A DNA stretch of 31,387 nt, taken from positions 1-31,387 of IMG/VR virus record IMGVR_UViG_3300031578_000224; one strand, given 5' to 3'. This DNA comes from a virus. The translations under genes and the position numbers were made by a program. A model generated the notes under the pieces. The model did no database searches. It was given only the letters and a program-made list of their open reading frames with translations, and had not been told where the DNA came from. This document shows, in pieces, positions 23,625 through 29,705 of this stretch (position 1 is the stretch's first letter; each line of letters opens with the position of its first letter).

Positions 23625-23653
23625 ATTATAACACAACAAAAAGTGTTTGTCAA
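23625..23653 (-). promoter_or_regulatory. Consensus sigma70 promoter for the recombination/nuclease block
   Basis: On the - strand: TTGACA (23653-23648), 17 bases, TATAAT (23630-23625); both boxes are perfect. It begins within two bases of the stop of the primase-helicase gene. Around it, ACTTGACAAAC is identical to the lysis-block promoter. The start of the nuclease lies about 28 bases further down, with AGAGG as ribosome binding site. Confidence 0.87.
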
Positions 23654-23654
23654 G

Positions 23655-25979
23655 TTATTTCTTTCTATAAATTGCTTCACCTAAATTATTGTATTCTTTT
23701 ATCATTGATATATCAGCCATAAGATAAAAGTCTGATTTTACTTTTGTTGTTATTTCTTGGTCGCCACACCAATTAAAGTAAGATCTCCATAAGCTTTCTC
23801 TAGTGTATTCTATCTCTTTAACCTCTTCAAAGAATACCATATGAGGATTTTCTGTGTTTCTTAAATCTTTAATTAGATATTTGTGTTCGCTTGTTTCGGT
23901 AAACATTGATTGTTTTTGTAATCTTTTATAACCAGCATAACACCAATTAAATATACCAGGTAACTCTAATTCAAGAGTTTTTTCTAAATTAACATCTGCT
24001 TTTCTGTGATGAGGTCTTCTTATATCGTTTACATCAATGTGATACTCTAAATCAAATTTAATAAAAGATATTCTTCTTAAAAAACCGTCAGTAACATCTT
24101 TAGTTCTAAACATAGAGTTTGTAGCACATATAAATTTAACTCTAGGTGTAAACTCTATATAGTCTTTGTGTTTATAACAACCAGAAACAGGGTCTCCAAC
24201 CACTATTTGTTTAAAAAAACTAGAAGCTTGAGAAACATCGGCTGACATCTCCGTACAAATATTAACCATACTTTTCATTAATTTTATCCTCTGGAAACTC
24301 TCTACTAAATCTGCAATCTCAACATTAGATGTATTTTTTTTATTAAATACTTTAGTTAGTGTGTTTAAGAATACTGACTTACCGTTTCTACCTGCACCAA
24401 TCATAACAAATGCTTTTTGTAAGCTATTATCTGAATATAAAACATAACCTGCTATCTCTTGTAATAGCTTTTGTTTCTTTTCATTACTATCTGTTATTTC
24501 ATCAATAAACTCTCTCCATCTCTGACATTGAGCATCTGGGTCGTAACAATAATCTAACTGTATAGTTGATAAAAAAGAAGGGTCGTGGTCTTCCATTTTT
24601 CCAGTTTCTAAATTAAGCATACCATTTACAAAATTAAGATAATGCCCCTTATTTAATTCATCAACACTAATAGACATAGCTTCGATATGTTTTCTAACCG
24701 AACCAAATATAGTACCTCTAGCAAAATTACCTAACTCGTGTTTTATAACTGAATGTATCTCTGTGTTTTGCCTAGGTCTGTAACATCCCATAGAATACTC
24801 ATAAAAACCTAAAGCTTCATTAAAAAAATATTTGTGATTTTTGTTTATATTATCAACTATATCTGACTCTGGAGGCATTTTTGTAGATAACTTTTCAGTT
24901 TCTTTTAACCATAAAGGAGAAAACATCTTAGCTTCTTTAACTATACCCATAAATTCAGCTACATCATCAGGTGAGTAAGTAGAAGCCATTTTTCTTATAA
25001 ATCTCCTAAATTCATTTTTGTCTGTAATTCTTTTACCTAGATACAAATGCCCTTCTTCTTTTTGCTCCATTATTTCATTTAATGTTTTTTTTCTTTGATA
25101 ATAGTCGTTTAAATCTTCTTCTTCAACTGGAGGTATAAATGCTGAAAAAGATATGTTTCTATAAAATAATTTCATTCCAAGTTTAAACATACCATTTTGA
25201 CCTGGTTTGTCATTATCAAAACAAAGTATAACTTCCTTGGCTCCTCTACAAGCACCCCATACCCTAGGCTCTATTTCTTTATTAAATTCTGTGCTAAGAG
25301 GAGATAATGTTTGATAACCTTCTTGGTCGCAAGACATAGCATCTGTAATTCCTTCTGTAATAATTAAAGGCATATTTCTTTTTAACGTATGTAGTCCATA
25401 GGGTGATTTGTACTTATTAGGTATCATATCTAAAGGAGCTGATTTATATTTTCCATTAGGGTATATTTTTTCTTGATGATAGCAAGGTAATATTTTTGTA
25501 CCATACCAATCAAAACAAGGTATTATTATATTATCACCTTTTGTTCCAAGTTTTATACTTTTTAAAAATTCTTCTGTAAATCCTCTGCCGACAAAATAAC
25601 CAATATGCTCTTTGCTTAGGTTTTTATGGCAACTTTCTATTTCATCTGAGTAATTTTTAGTTTCTTGAACCCAATTATAATTATGTCTTGTATCTATTTC
25701 TATATTACATCTCATAGCTAAATCTTTAACAGCCTCCATAAAGTCGCCATTAAATTTAACTTTTTGAGCTAGAGAAATAACATCTCCACCTTCTTTGAGA
25801 TGAAAATCATACCAACCGTCCTTAGAAAACATAAGGCTATCGTTTTTTGTATTATTTTGTTCTAACCCTTGACATCTATCCCCTTCTTTAGATATAGGAA
25901 ATCCTAAGACATCTCTTGCATAACTAATAACATCGATTCGTTGTTTTATTTGCGATATTACCTCTTTTATTTTAACCAT
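23655..25979 (-). CDS. Primase-helicase: degenerate zinc domain, TOPRIM primase and SF3 (D5-like) helicase
   Basis: 774 residues. Residues about 34-75 (RCQGLEQNNTKNDSLMF, then WYDFHLKEGGDVISL) have the layout of a CHC2 zinc ribbon but keep only one Cys. TOPRIM motifs: PLIITEGITDA with E209-G210, and CFDNDKPGQ with D255-N-D257. After a D5_N-like linker, the SF3 helicase has Walker A GAGRNGKS (G528-S535), a Walker B-like VNICTEMSAD, and sensor KFICATNSM. It makes primers and unwinds DNA at the fork. Such fusions resemble phage P4/D5 initiators, so this phage probably opens its own origin. The 5' end overlaps the VRR-NUC gene by 13 bases. Confidence 0.9.
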   Translation of the reverse strand: MVKIKEVISQIKQRIDVISYARDVLGFPISKEGDRCQGLEQNNTKNDSLMFSKDGWYDFHLKEGGDVISLAQKVKFNGDFMEAVKDLAMRCNIEIDTRHNYNWVQETKNYSDEIESCHKNLSKEHIGYFVGRGFTEEFLKSIKLGTKGDNIIIPCFDWYGTKILPCYHQEKIYPNGKYKSAPLDMIPNKYKSPYGLHTLKRNMPLIITEGITDAMSCDQEGYQTLSPLSTEFNKEIEPRVWGACRGAKEVILCFDNDKPGQNGMFKLGMKLFYRNISFSAFIPPVEEEDLNDYYQRKKTLNEIMEQKEEGHLYLGKRITDKNEFRRFIRKMASTYSPDDVAEFMGIVKEAKMFSPLWLKETEKLSTKMPPESDIVDNINKNHKYFFNEALGFYEYSMGCYRPRQNTEIHSVIKHELGNFARGTIFGSVRKHIEAMSISVDELNKGHYLNFVNGMLNLETGKMEDHDPSFLSTIQLDYCYDPDAQCQRWREFIDEITDSNEKKQKLLQEIAGYVLYSDNSLQKAFVMIGAGRNGKSVFLNTLTKVFNKKNTSNVEIADLVESFQRIKLMKSMVNICTEMSADVSQASSFFKQIVVGDPVSGCYKHKDYIEFTPRVKFICATNSMFRTKDVTDGFLRRISFIKFDLEYHIDVNDIRRPHHRKADVNLEKTLELELPGIFNWCYAGYKRLQKQSMFTETSEHKYLIKDLRNTENPHMVFFEEVKEIEYTRESLWRSYFNWCGDQEITTKVKSDFYLMADISMIKEYNNLGEAIYRKK

Positions 25980-26386
25980 TCATATACCTCTTTAAAATCC
26001 GTGCTTGGTTTTATTATTCTATATTCAAAACCCATTGATTTAACTATAGTTTCAAATAAAACTTGTTCTTTTCTTTGTGTTCCAGTTTCTGTTTTTAACT
26101 CTAGAAACACACATCTAGCTTGATTATTTTTTACCATTAAATCTATAATCTCAAGTTTTTTATCATCTTCTAATTCATCTATAAGCTCTATTATTCTATC
26201 AATGAATTTGTTATTTTTTGGTCTTAAAACAATTAAGTCAGCTACACCATTAGTCATTCCAGCTAATTTATTCATTCTAACATTTATAATATCAGCTGCA
26301 TGAAGTCCATTTGGGCAACTAAATACATAATAACCGTGTTTTCTTAACCAATTAACTACTTTAATCTGAAACTGCGATTCCTTCAT
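25967..26386 (-). CDS. VRR-NUC domain nuclease
   Basis: 139 residues from the ATG at 26386, overlapping the HTH gene; a TTG two codons earlier is an alternative start, and GGAG lies in the HTH gene just upstream. The VRR-NUC order is complete: KVVNWLRKHGYYVF at the start, GVAD with D50, FLELKTETG with E96 and K98, and GTQRKEQVLF with Q104/Q108. Stand-alone phage VRR-NUC proteins are endonucleases, probably acting on branched DNA in recombination or replication. The context with primase and helicase fits this. Confidence 0.88.
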   Translation of the reverse strand: MKESQFQIKVVNWLRKHGYYVFSCPNGLHAADIINVRMNKLAGMTNGVADLIVLRPKNNKFIDRIIELIDELEDDKKLEIIDLMVKNNQARCVFLELKTETGTQRKEQVLFETIVKSMGFEYRIIKPSTDFKEVYEWLK

Positions 26387-26567
26387 CTTCAATAATCTCC
26401 ATATAATTTACTTCTAACGGTTTAGCTAATCTTTTAGCTATATTATTTGTTATTTTTCTTTTACCTGTTTCATATTGATATATGTTTTGAACAAGAATGC
26501 CAGTTTCTTTTTCAAGCCAAGTTCTTTTTACTCCTTTTTTATCTATTATAGCGGAAAGGTTACTCAT
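26361..26567 (-). CDS. XRE/Cro-type helix-turn-helix regulator
   Basis: 68 residues. The fold is a compact HTH: SAIIDKKGVKRTWLEKETGI, then the recognition region LVQNIYQYETGKRKITNNIA, and a closing LAKPLEV helix. Such proteins act as small repressors. It overlaps the stop of the glutaredoxin-like gene by 8 bases and the VRR-NUC gene by 26 bases, so the three genes are coupled. It is a good candidate for binding the palindromes near the phage promoters. No dimerisation or cleavage domain is present, so it looks like a Cro-type control protein and not a lysogeny repressor. Confidence 0.8.
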   Translation of the reverse strand: MSNLSAIIDKKGVKRTWLEKETGILVQNIYQYETGKRKITNNIAKRLAKPLEVNYMEIIEDEGIAVSD

Positions 26568-26754
26568 CAATCAGCCTCATCTCATCCAAATCAATTATTG
26601 CCCCAGCTCTTTTTAAATCAAATTTTTCGATTAACATCTTCCCTTGCTCTGAATCTGCTTTTATCTCATCTAATGGCAATTTCATATCTTGATACCTTAC
26701 TTTTTTTGTTCTGCAATCTGGGCAGTTTTGTGTTGTTATAATAATTCTACGCAT
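26560..26754 (-). CDS. Glutaredoxin/NrdH-like small redox protein
   Basis: 64 residues; AAAGGAG seven bases before the ATG. IIITTQNCPDCRTKK puts a CPDC active-site motif at the end of a first beta strand. KADSEQGKMLIEKFDLKRAGAIIDLDEMRLI resembles the second half of a glutaredoxin: helix, then the 'v-x-x-v-P' strand region, with the cis-Pro replaced by Gly. At 64 residues it is shorter than NrdH (about 75-80), as in several phage mini-glutaredoxins. Phage redoxins usually supply electrons to ribonucleotide reductase, but none is in the window. Confidence 0.68.
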   Translation of the reverse strand: MRRIIITTQNCPDCRTKKVRYQDMKLPLDEIKADSEQGKMLIEKFDLKRAGAIIDLDEMRLIDE

Positions 26755-26777
26755 ATCTTCTCCTTTATTTTTTTGAT

Positions 26778-26806
26778 AGATTAATTTATTAATACTTATT
26801 TGTCAA
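26778..26806 (-). promoter_or_regulatory. Possible sigma70 promoter before the glutaredoxin-like gene
   Basis: On the - strand, TTGACA (26806-26801) in an ACTTGACAAA context shared with the two consensus promoters; 17 bases downstream is TAATCT, only three of six -10 matches. It would transcribe the glutaredoxin-like, HTH, VRR-NUC and primase genes. The -35 overlaps the last codons of a putative 21-residue gene. Confidence 0.45.
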
Positions 26807-26861
26807 GTTTTATTTTATATTGTTTCTTTTCCTTATTTACTATTACTTTATCTGTTTTCAT
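26796..26861 (-). CDS. Micro-ORF, 21 aa
   Basis: ATG at 26861 with AGAGGATAAATAGAT upstream, the same initiation sequence (GGATAAATAGATATG) used by the 58-residue gene at 27680-27856. It starts MKTDKVIVNKEKKQYK and ends in KLDK. Very basic. Its final codons form the TTGACA of the next promoter. Support rests on the ribosome binding site and the short spacing to the upstream gene (6 bases); the product is unknown. Confidence 0.4.
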   Translation of the reverse strand: MKTDKVIVNKEKKQYKIKLDK

Positions 26862-26867
26862 ATCTAT

Positions 26868-27050
26868 TTATCCTCTCTTGTTAGTTTGTTTGTTTAAATT
26901 CCTAAAACACATACTTAAGCCATCTGCCATATCGTTTAATGGTCTTGGTTTAGGATACTTATACATACAAGGATGGAATATGATGCCATTTTTTATATCT
27001 TTTCTAATTTTTTCTAATGCTTGTTTTTGATATTCTCTCATTTCTCTCAT
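26868..27050 (-). CDS. Unknown 60-aa basic protein
   Basis: The first ATG (27050) overlaps the previous stop by ATGA; a second ATG at 27041 has a better distance from the AAAGGAG and may be the real start. It reads MREMREYQKQALEKIRKDIK, then a central Pro/Tyr stretch (FHPCMYKYPKPRP), and ends NKQTNKRG. Basic, Cys at two positions, no membrane helix. No family is recognised. Confidence 0.5.
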   Translation of the reverse strand: MREMREYQKQALEKIRKDIKNGIIFHPCMYKYPKPRPLNDMADGLSMCFRNLNKQTNKRG

Positions 27051-27190
27051 TCTCCTTTTAATAATCTTCTCACAGCTCTGCTATGCCTTGTTTTTATATA
27101 TTTTTTTACTTTACGATTTTTTCTCCAATATGCTTTAGATTCTTCAAACTCATAACCATCAGTCTTAACTATTATCTTTTGTTTCTTCAT
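27047..27190 (-). CDS. Small very basic protein, 47 aa
   Basis: ATG at 27190 preceded by AAAGGAG five bases upstream; stop TGA at 27049-27047 overlaps the next ATG. It starts MKKQKIIVKTDGYEFEESKA and continues YWRKNRKVKKYIKTRHSR. About a third of its residues are Arg or Lys, suggesting nucleic-acid binding; this is composition only. It follows directly on a long inverted repeat. Confidence 0.6.
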   Translation of the reverse strand: MKKQKIIVKTDGYEFEESKAYWRKNRKVKKYIKTRHSRAVRRLLKGE

Positions 27191-27208
27191 ACATTCTCCT
27201 TTTAAAGT

Positions 27209-27271
27209 GGCAGGCTTGTGTTAATTCAAAGTTGTAAAAAAGAGTTAAAACACAAATTAAGTTGACCTGCC
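27209..27271 (-). promoter_or_regulatory. Two-step inverted repeat before the 47-aa gene
   Basis: Outer arms GGCAGG/CCTGCC (27209-27214 and 27266-27271) and inner arms TTGTGTT/AACACAA (27216-27222 and 27249-27255), separated on one side by a 10-base bulge. On the - strand the 5' arm lies in the end of the 69-residue gene and the 3' arm ends six bases before AAAAGGAG. No U-run of terminator length follows; a processing or attenuation structure is more likely. Confidence 0.55.
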
Positions 27272-27466
27272 GTTGTTAATCTTTTTTATTCCTTCTATAA
27301 TCATTTCTGCTTGAGCTTTTGCTATCTTAAATGGCTGTAATGCTTCTTCAACTCTATTTATATCGCCATACTTTTCCGTATCGTTCTCGTGTCTTCCTTG
27401 ATATTCAACTAACAAATACTCTAATTTTTGTATTTCTTCATCTATGTAACCCATCTCATTCCTCAC
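27257..27466 (-). CDS. Unknown coiled-coil protein, 69 aa
   Basis: Start taken at 27466; GTGAGGA is very close to that ATG, and the ATG at 27454 (MGYIDEEIQKLEYLL) is an equally good candidate. Helical throughout (IDEEIQKLEYLLVEYQGRHE and VEEALQPFKIAKAQAEMIIE), acidic start and basic end. Such small helical proteins often act as adaptors, but there is no defining motif. Its 3' end forms the 5' arm of the downstream inverted repeat. Confidence 0.55.
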   Translation of the reverse strand: MRNEMGYIDEEIQKLEYLLVEYQGRHENDTEKYGDINRVEEALQPFKIAKAQAEMIIEGIKKINNGRST

Positions 27467-27677
27467 TTTCTAGTTGTTTAAGTTTTTCCTTTGTTTTTAT
27501 AATATGCCAATCTTTTCTTAAATCTTCACAAGTTCTATTGTGAACTTCTTGATATTTATAACAAATAGAATTTTTACTTCCATAATTAACTAATAGACTT
27601 ATTATTGTAATTATTAAAAATATAATACCTGTTGTTATAATACTAGCCCATAATTCATTTTTTTTATCTTGATTCAT
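27456..27677 (-). CDS. Small membrane protein, 73 aa
   Basis: ATG at 27677, two bases after the previous stop, with AAGGAAAAATAGAT upstream. A hydrophilic start (MNQDKKNELWAS) is followed by one strong membrane helix at about 13-30 (IITTGIIFLIITIISLLV) and a C-terminal helix ending KTKEKLKQLESEE. Cys at two positions. The KLKQL end shares its DNA with the upstream 58-residue gene (16 identical bases). It probably sits in the inner membrane with the C-terminus on one side; role unknown. Confidence 0.65.
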   Translation of the reverse strand: MNQDKKNELWASIITTGIIFLIITIISLLVNYGSKNSICYKYQEVHNRTCEDLRKDWHIIKTKEKLKQLESEE

Positions 27678-27679
27678 AT

Positions 27680-27856
27680 CTATTTTTCCTTTCCTTTTAG
27701 TTGTTTAAGTTTTGCTTCTGCTTCTGGTCTTGTTGTGAAAATTACATCTCCACTTGCTGCTCCAGTTTTAAGCATTTCATATATTTCTTCAAAATCACTT
27801 CTACATACTTTTTTTAAGTATATCACATAAAATGTCATATCTTTCAAACAAGGCAT
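27680..27856 (-). CDS. Unknown protein, 58 aa, with TTRPEAEAKL tail
   Basis: ATG at 27856 with GGGATAAATAGAT upstream; stop TAG at 27682-27680, two bases before the next ATG. It starts MPCLKDMTFYVIYLKKVCRS and contains VIFTTRPEAEAKLKQLKGK near the end. Beta-hairpin followed by helix, as in small phage proteins of the 'V-Y-T-T-R-P-x-A-E' type whose function is unknown. Strong fit between its two neighbours. Confidence 0.65.
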   Translation of the reverse strand: MPCLKDMTFYVIYLKKVCRSDFEEIYEMLKTGAASGDVIFTTRPEAEAKLKQLKGKEK

Positions 27857-27862
27857 ATCTAT

Positions 27863-27940
27863 TTATCCCTTTCTATCATAGTGTTTTTCAATATCTTCTG
27901 CGAATAGTCCTAAGAACCACATTTTAATCTTATGTATCAT
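27863..27940 (-). CDS. Micro-ORF, 25 aa, sharing its end with a second micro-ORF
   Basis: ATG at 27940 with AGAGGAAATAAT upstream; stop TAA at 27865-27863. MIHKIKMWFLGLFAEDIEKH followed by YDRKG. The last 22 bases or so are an exact copy of the end of the 18-residue frame at 28155-28211 (IEKHYDR). Amphipathic; no function known. Real translation is supported by the ribosome binding site and by the preserved shared end. Confidence 0.45.
   Translation of the reverse strand: MIHKIKMWFLGLFAEDIEKHYDRKG
27871..27892 (-). repeat. Exact 22-nt repeat, copy 1
   Basis: Identical over 22 bases to 28166-28187, in the same strand orientation; both copies encode IEKHYDR at the end of a micro-ORF and lie just before the ribosome binding site of the next gene. 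Confidence 0.9.
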
Positions 27941-27982
27941 ATTATTTCCTCTTCTTTCCTCTCTTATATACTTGATGGTTGG

Positions 27983-28153
27983 TTAAATAGTTCCTGTAAT
28001 AATTATACTCATTCCACCAATAATAAGTGATAATACTCCTAAAATTGCTAATGCAAAACTTCTAATAATTTTATTATCATCCCATAAATCTTCTGCCTTA
28101 ACAAAACTATAACAATAAAACAAAATCATAACAACCCCTACAATATATCCCAT
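27983..28153 (-). CDS. Two-helix membrane protein, 56 aa
   Basis: Start chosen at the ATG at 28153 (MGYIVGVVMILFYCYSF), preceded by AGAGGGTATTGAT; a longer frame starts at 28186 without such a site. Two membrane helices: about 2-17 and about 33-53 (FALAILGVLSLIIGGMSIII), separated by the charged KAEDLWDDNK. Small two-helix proteins in early phage regions may be inhibitors or exclusion factors, but nothing here shows which. Confidence 0.6.
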   Translation of the reverse strand: MGYIVGVVMILFYCYSFVKAEDLWDDNKIIRSFALAILGVLSLIIGGMSIIITGTI

Positions 28154-28154
28154 A

Positions 28155-28211
28155 TCAATACCCTCTTCTATCATAGTGTTTTTCAATTAGTCTTTTTAGT
28201 AGCTTTAACAT
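28155..28211 (-). CDS. Micro-ORF, 18 aa, sharing its end with the 25-aa micro-ORF
   Basis: ATG at 28211 overlaps the end of the zinc-ribbon gene by 7 bases and the stop lies one base before the next ATG. Sequence MLKLLKRLIEKHYDRRGY. Its 3' part is a 22-base exact repeat of the micro-ORF at 27863-27940. Upstream AAAG is a poor ribosome binding site, so translation would depend on coupling. Confidence 0.35.
   Translation of the reverse strand: MLKLLKRLIEKHYDRRGY
28166..28187 (-). repeat. Exact 22-nt repeat, copy 2
   Basis: Identical to 27871-27892. The distance between copies is 295 bases, and the segment between them contains a complete membrane-protein gene. Confidence 0.9.
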
Positions 28212-28342
28212 ACTTTACCACACTTTCCACAATAATAATTCATTGGTATTTCTCTGCTAAAACTAATATCTAAAGAACCACAATTACATATTATTACTTG
28301 TTTTATGTATCTATACCAAAATATTTTTAGTAGCTTAATCAT
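28205..28342 (-). CDS. Small zinc-ribbon protein, 45 aa
   Basis: ATG at 28342, AAAGGAA about eight bases upstream; stop TAA at 28207-28205. After a basic, hydrophobic start (MIKLLKIFWYRYIKQV) it has CNCG at 19-22 and CGKCGKVC at 38-45, two Cys pairs about 17 residues apart: a classical zinc ribbon. Such phage ribbon proteins may bind RNA polymerase or nucleic acid; that is inference. The N-terminus could lie against the membrane. Confidence 0.7.
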   Translation of the reverse strand: MIKLLKIFWYRYIKQVIICNCGSLDISFSREIPMNYYCGKCGKVC

Positions 28343-28360
28343 TGGTGGATTCCTTTAGTT

Positions 28361-28675
28361 TTAATCTGTTTCTACTATTTTACAAAATTCTTCTAATTTC
28401 TTGTAATCTTCAAAATAAAATCTGTATCCGTTAAATACTGTTGATATATTTGACTCTAATAAACTAAATAAATCTTGCTTAGATACTTCAATAGTTTCAT
28501 AATCTTTTTTATTATCATCTTTTACAAAATCTAAAACAACCTTTTCTTCTTCTGTATAATTTTTTTCGAATGGTCTAAAATGTGTGCTATAACATTCAAA
28601 TCTTTTATAAATATCTCCAGATATACCTTTATTTAAATATTCTATCATTTGTTTTTTATTTTTTACTTCCATCAT
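28361..28675 (-). CDS. Unknown protein, 104 aa
   Basis: Starts with two consecutive ATGs (28675 and 28672) 20 bases inside the end of the YopX-like gene; the GAAAGGAAAC in that gene's coding sequence is its ribosome binding site. Charged N-terminus (MMEVKNKKQMIEYLNKG), central KNYTEEEKVVLDFVKDD, and a C-terminal half with YRFYFEDYKKLEEFCKIVE. Soluble alpha/beta character, no known family. The start region is one of the near-identical junction repeats. Confidence 0.6.
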   Translation of the reverse strand: MMEVKNKKQMIEYLNKGISGDIYKRFECYSTHFRPFEKNYTEEEKVVLDFVKDDNKKDYETIEVSKQDLFSLLESNISTVFNGYRFYFEDYKKLEEFCKIVETD

Positions 28676-29060
28676 CGTTTCCTTTCTCTGTGTGGATGTT
28701 TCCTATTTTTTTACATCTTTTAACTTGTGATTCAAAACTAATTGCCATTTCCCCTTTTTTGTAAAGTTTAACATCTTTATATAATTTTATTTCATAACCA
28801 AATGTATCTTGACAGAACATAACACTATAATGATAACCATCTTCATCTACTAATAAATCATTTTCATAAATTAAATCTCCGTTTTTATCCTTTAATCCAG
28901 TGCAAAACTCTTTTACAAATCTATCTTTTGAAGTAAAAATATATTCAAAAGAAATTGATTTATTTATATCTGACTCAAGGTGCCACTTTAATGTTTCTTT
29001 TTTAAAATACCAATGTTCTTTTAATCTAGTATCCCAAACTCTAAATAGTCTTTCTTCCAT
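28656..29060 (-). CDS. YopX-family protein (cassette type B, copy 2)
   Basis: 134 residues. The YopX pattern is visible: MEERLFRVWDTRLKEHWYF at the start, CTGLKDKNGDLIYENDLLV at about 53-71, a Tyr/Phe beta region, and CKKIGNIHTEKGN near the end (the GNI box). YopX proteins are common small phage proteins of unknown function. The start is coupled to the previous gene by TAATG, with AAAAGGAG in that gene's C-terminal codons. The last codons (HTEKGND) hold the ribosome binding site of the next gene and match the end of the type B gene at 29370-29705. Confidence 0.82.
   Translation of the reverse strand: MEERLFRVWDTRLKEHWYFKKETLKWHLESDINKSISFEYIFTSKDRFVKEFCTGLKDKNGDLIYENDLLVDEDGYHYSVMFCQDTFGYEIKLYKDVKLYKKGEMAISFESQVKRCKKIGNIHTEKGNDDGSKK
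28670..28694 (-). repeat. Junction repeat B-to-next, copy 2
   Basis: 25 bases matching 29375-29399 with one mismatch. On the - strand it encodes the HTEKGN end of a type B gene and at the same time holds GAAAGGAAAC and the ATGATG start of the following gene. Confidence 0.9.
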
Positions 29061-29088
29061 TACTCACACTCCTTTTCTGTTGGTGGTG
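29053..29088 (-). repeat. Junction repeat A-to-B, copy 2
   Basis: 36 bases matching 29698-29733 with one mismatch. On the - strand it encodes the PP(T/I)EKECE end and stop of a type A gene, the AAAAGGAG ribosome binding site inside those codons, and the TAATGGAAGA start of a type B gene. Confidence 0.92.
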
Positions 29089-29380
29089 CTTTAATATATG
29101 GGTCAACTAGACTCAAACATTTCTTACAAGCTGTTTTCTCAAAGTCGTGAGGAAACTCCATATCTTTATTCATATATGCAAAATACATACCTATTAAAGC
29201 TTCCTTTAGCTCTTTTATTTCTTTTTCTTGAGATTCTAAAAGCATAGCATACTTTAAAGCCATAGATAAAGCATAATTAGTACCTTTGCTAAATCTTTCG
29301 CTAGATATAAATTCTTTTAATTCTTTTATAGAAAATGTTTGTGTCTTTAATCTCTCTTCTACTGTTAAATTACTCATCAT
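29060..29380 (-). CDS. Cassette type A gene, copy 2: MSNLT...TEKECE protein, 106 aa
   Basis: Starts at ATG-ATG (29380/29377) with GAAAGGAAAC in the end of the upstream type B gene. It shares with the larger gene at 29705-30385 the start MSNLT(V/I)E, a coiled-coil EKEIKELKE in the middle and the end PPTEKECE. The remaining sequence is different: LSMALKYAMLLESQ, then a FEKTACKKCLSL segment with a Cys pair. It lacks the DUF551-like part. Looks like a shortened or recombined relative. Function unknown. Confidence 0.65.
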   Translation of the reverse strand: MMSNLTVEERLKTQTFSIKELKEFISSERFSKGTNYALSMALKYAMLLESQEKEIKELKEALIGMYFAYMNKDMEFPHDFEKTACKKCLSLVDPYIKAPPTEKECE

Positions 29381-29705
29381 TGTTTCCTTTCTCTGTGTGA
29401 GGGTCTTTGTATTTAAGATTTTTTACCTTTTTATATCTTGTAAAACTAATATACTCAACTTCTACTTCTTCAGCTATTGCATTTGGTTCTTTGTAGTGTG
29501 TTAAATCTTCAAATAGTCCACCAAAACTATCATTTGTATAAACTCTATATAGTTTCCCCCAACACTCAAATATACAAGAATAAAAATTAACAATACCTTT
29601 TTCTATAATCTTCTTTTTTATTGGTATTAATCCAGCAACTTCTTCCATATTATTGAAAGCTTTTTTTAGTTTCCAAACCCCAACTTTTTCTGTATTATCT
29701 TCCAT
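29370..29705 (-). CDS. Cassette type B gene, copy 1: unknown 111-aa protein
   Basis: Start coupled by TAATG to the type A gene, with AAAAGGAG in that gene's final codons. MEDNTEKVGVWKLKKAFNNM, then IPIKKKIIEKGIVNFYSCIF, and a Tyr/Phe-rich C-terminal half ending YKDPHTEKGNNDE. Only the first residues (ME) and the HTEKGN end match the type B copy at 28656-29060; the body has no YopX motif. No family is recognised. Confidence 0.6.
   Translation of the reverse strand: MEDNTEKVGVWKLKKAFNNMEEVAGLIPIKKKIIEKGIVNFYSCIFECWGKLYRVYTNDSFGGLFEDLTHYKEPNAIAEEVEVEYISFTRYKKVKNLKYKDPHTEKGNNDE
29375..29399 (-). repeat. Junction repeat B-to-next, copy 1
   Basis: Pairs with 28670-28694 (24 of 25 bases). It encodes HTEKGN of the type B gene, and supplies the ribosome binding site and ATGATG start of the downstream type A gene. 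Confidence 0.9.
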
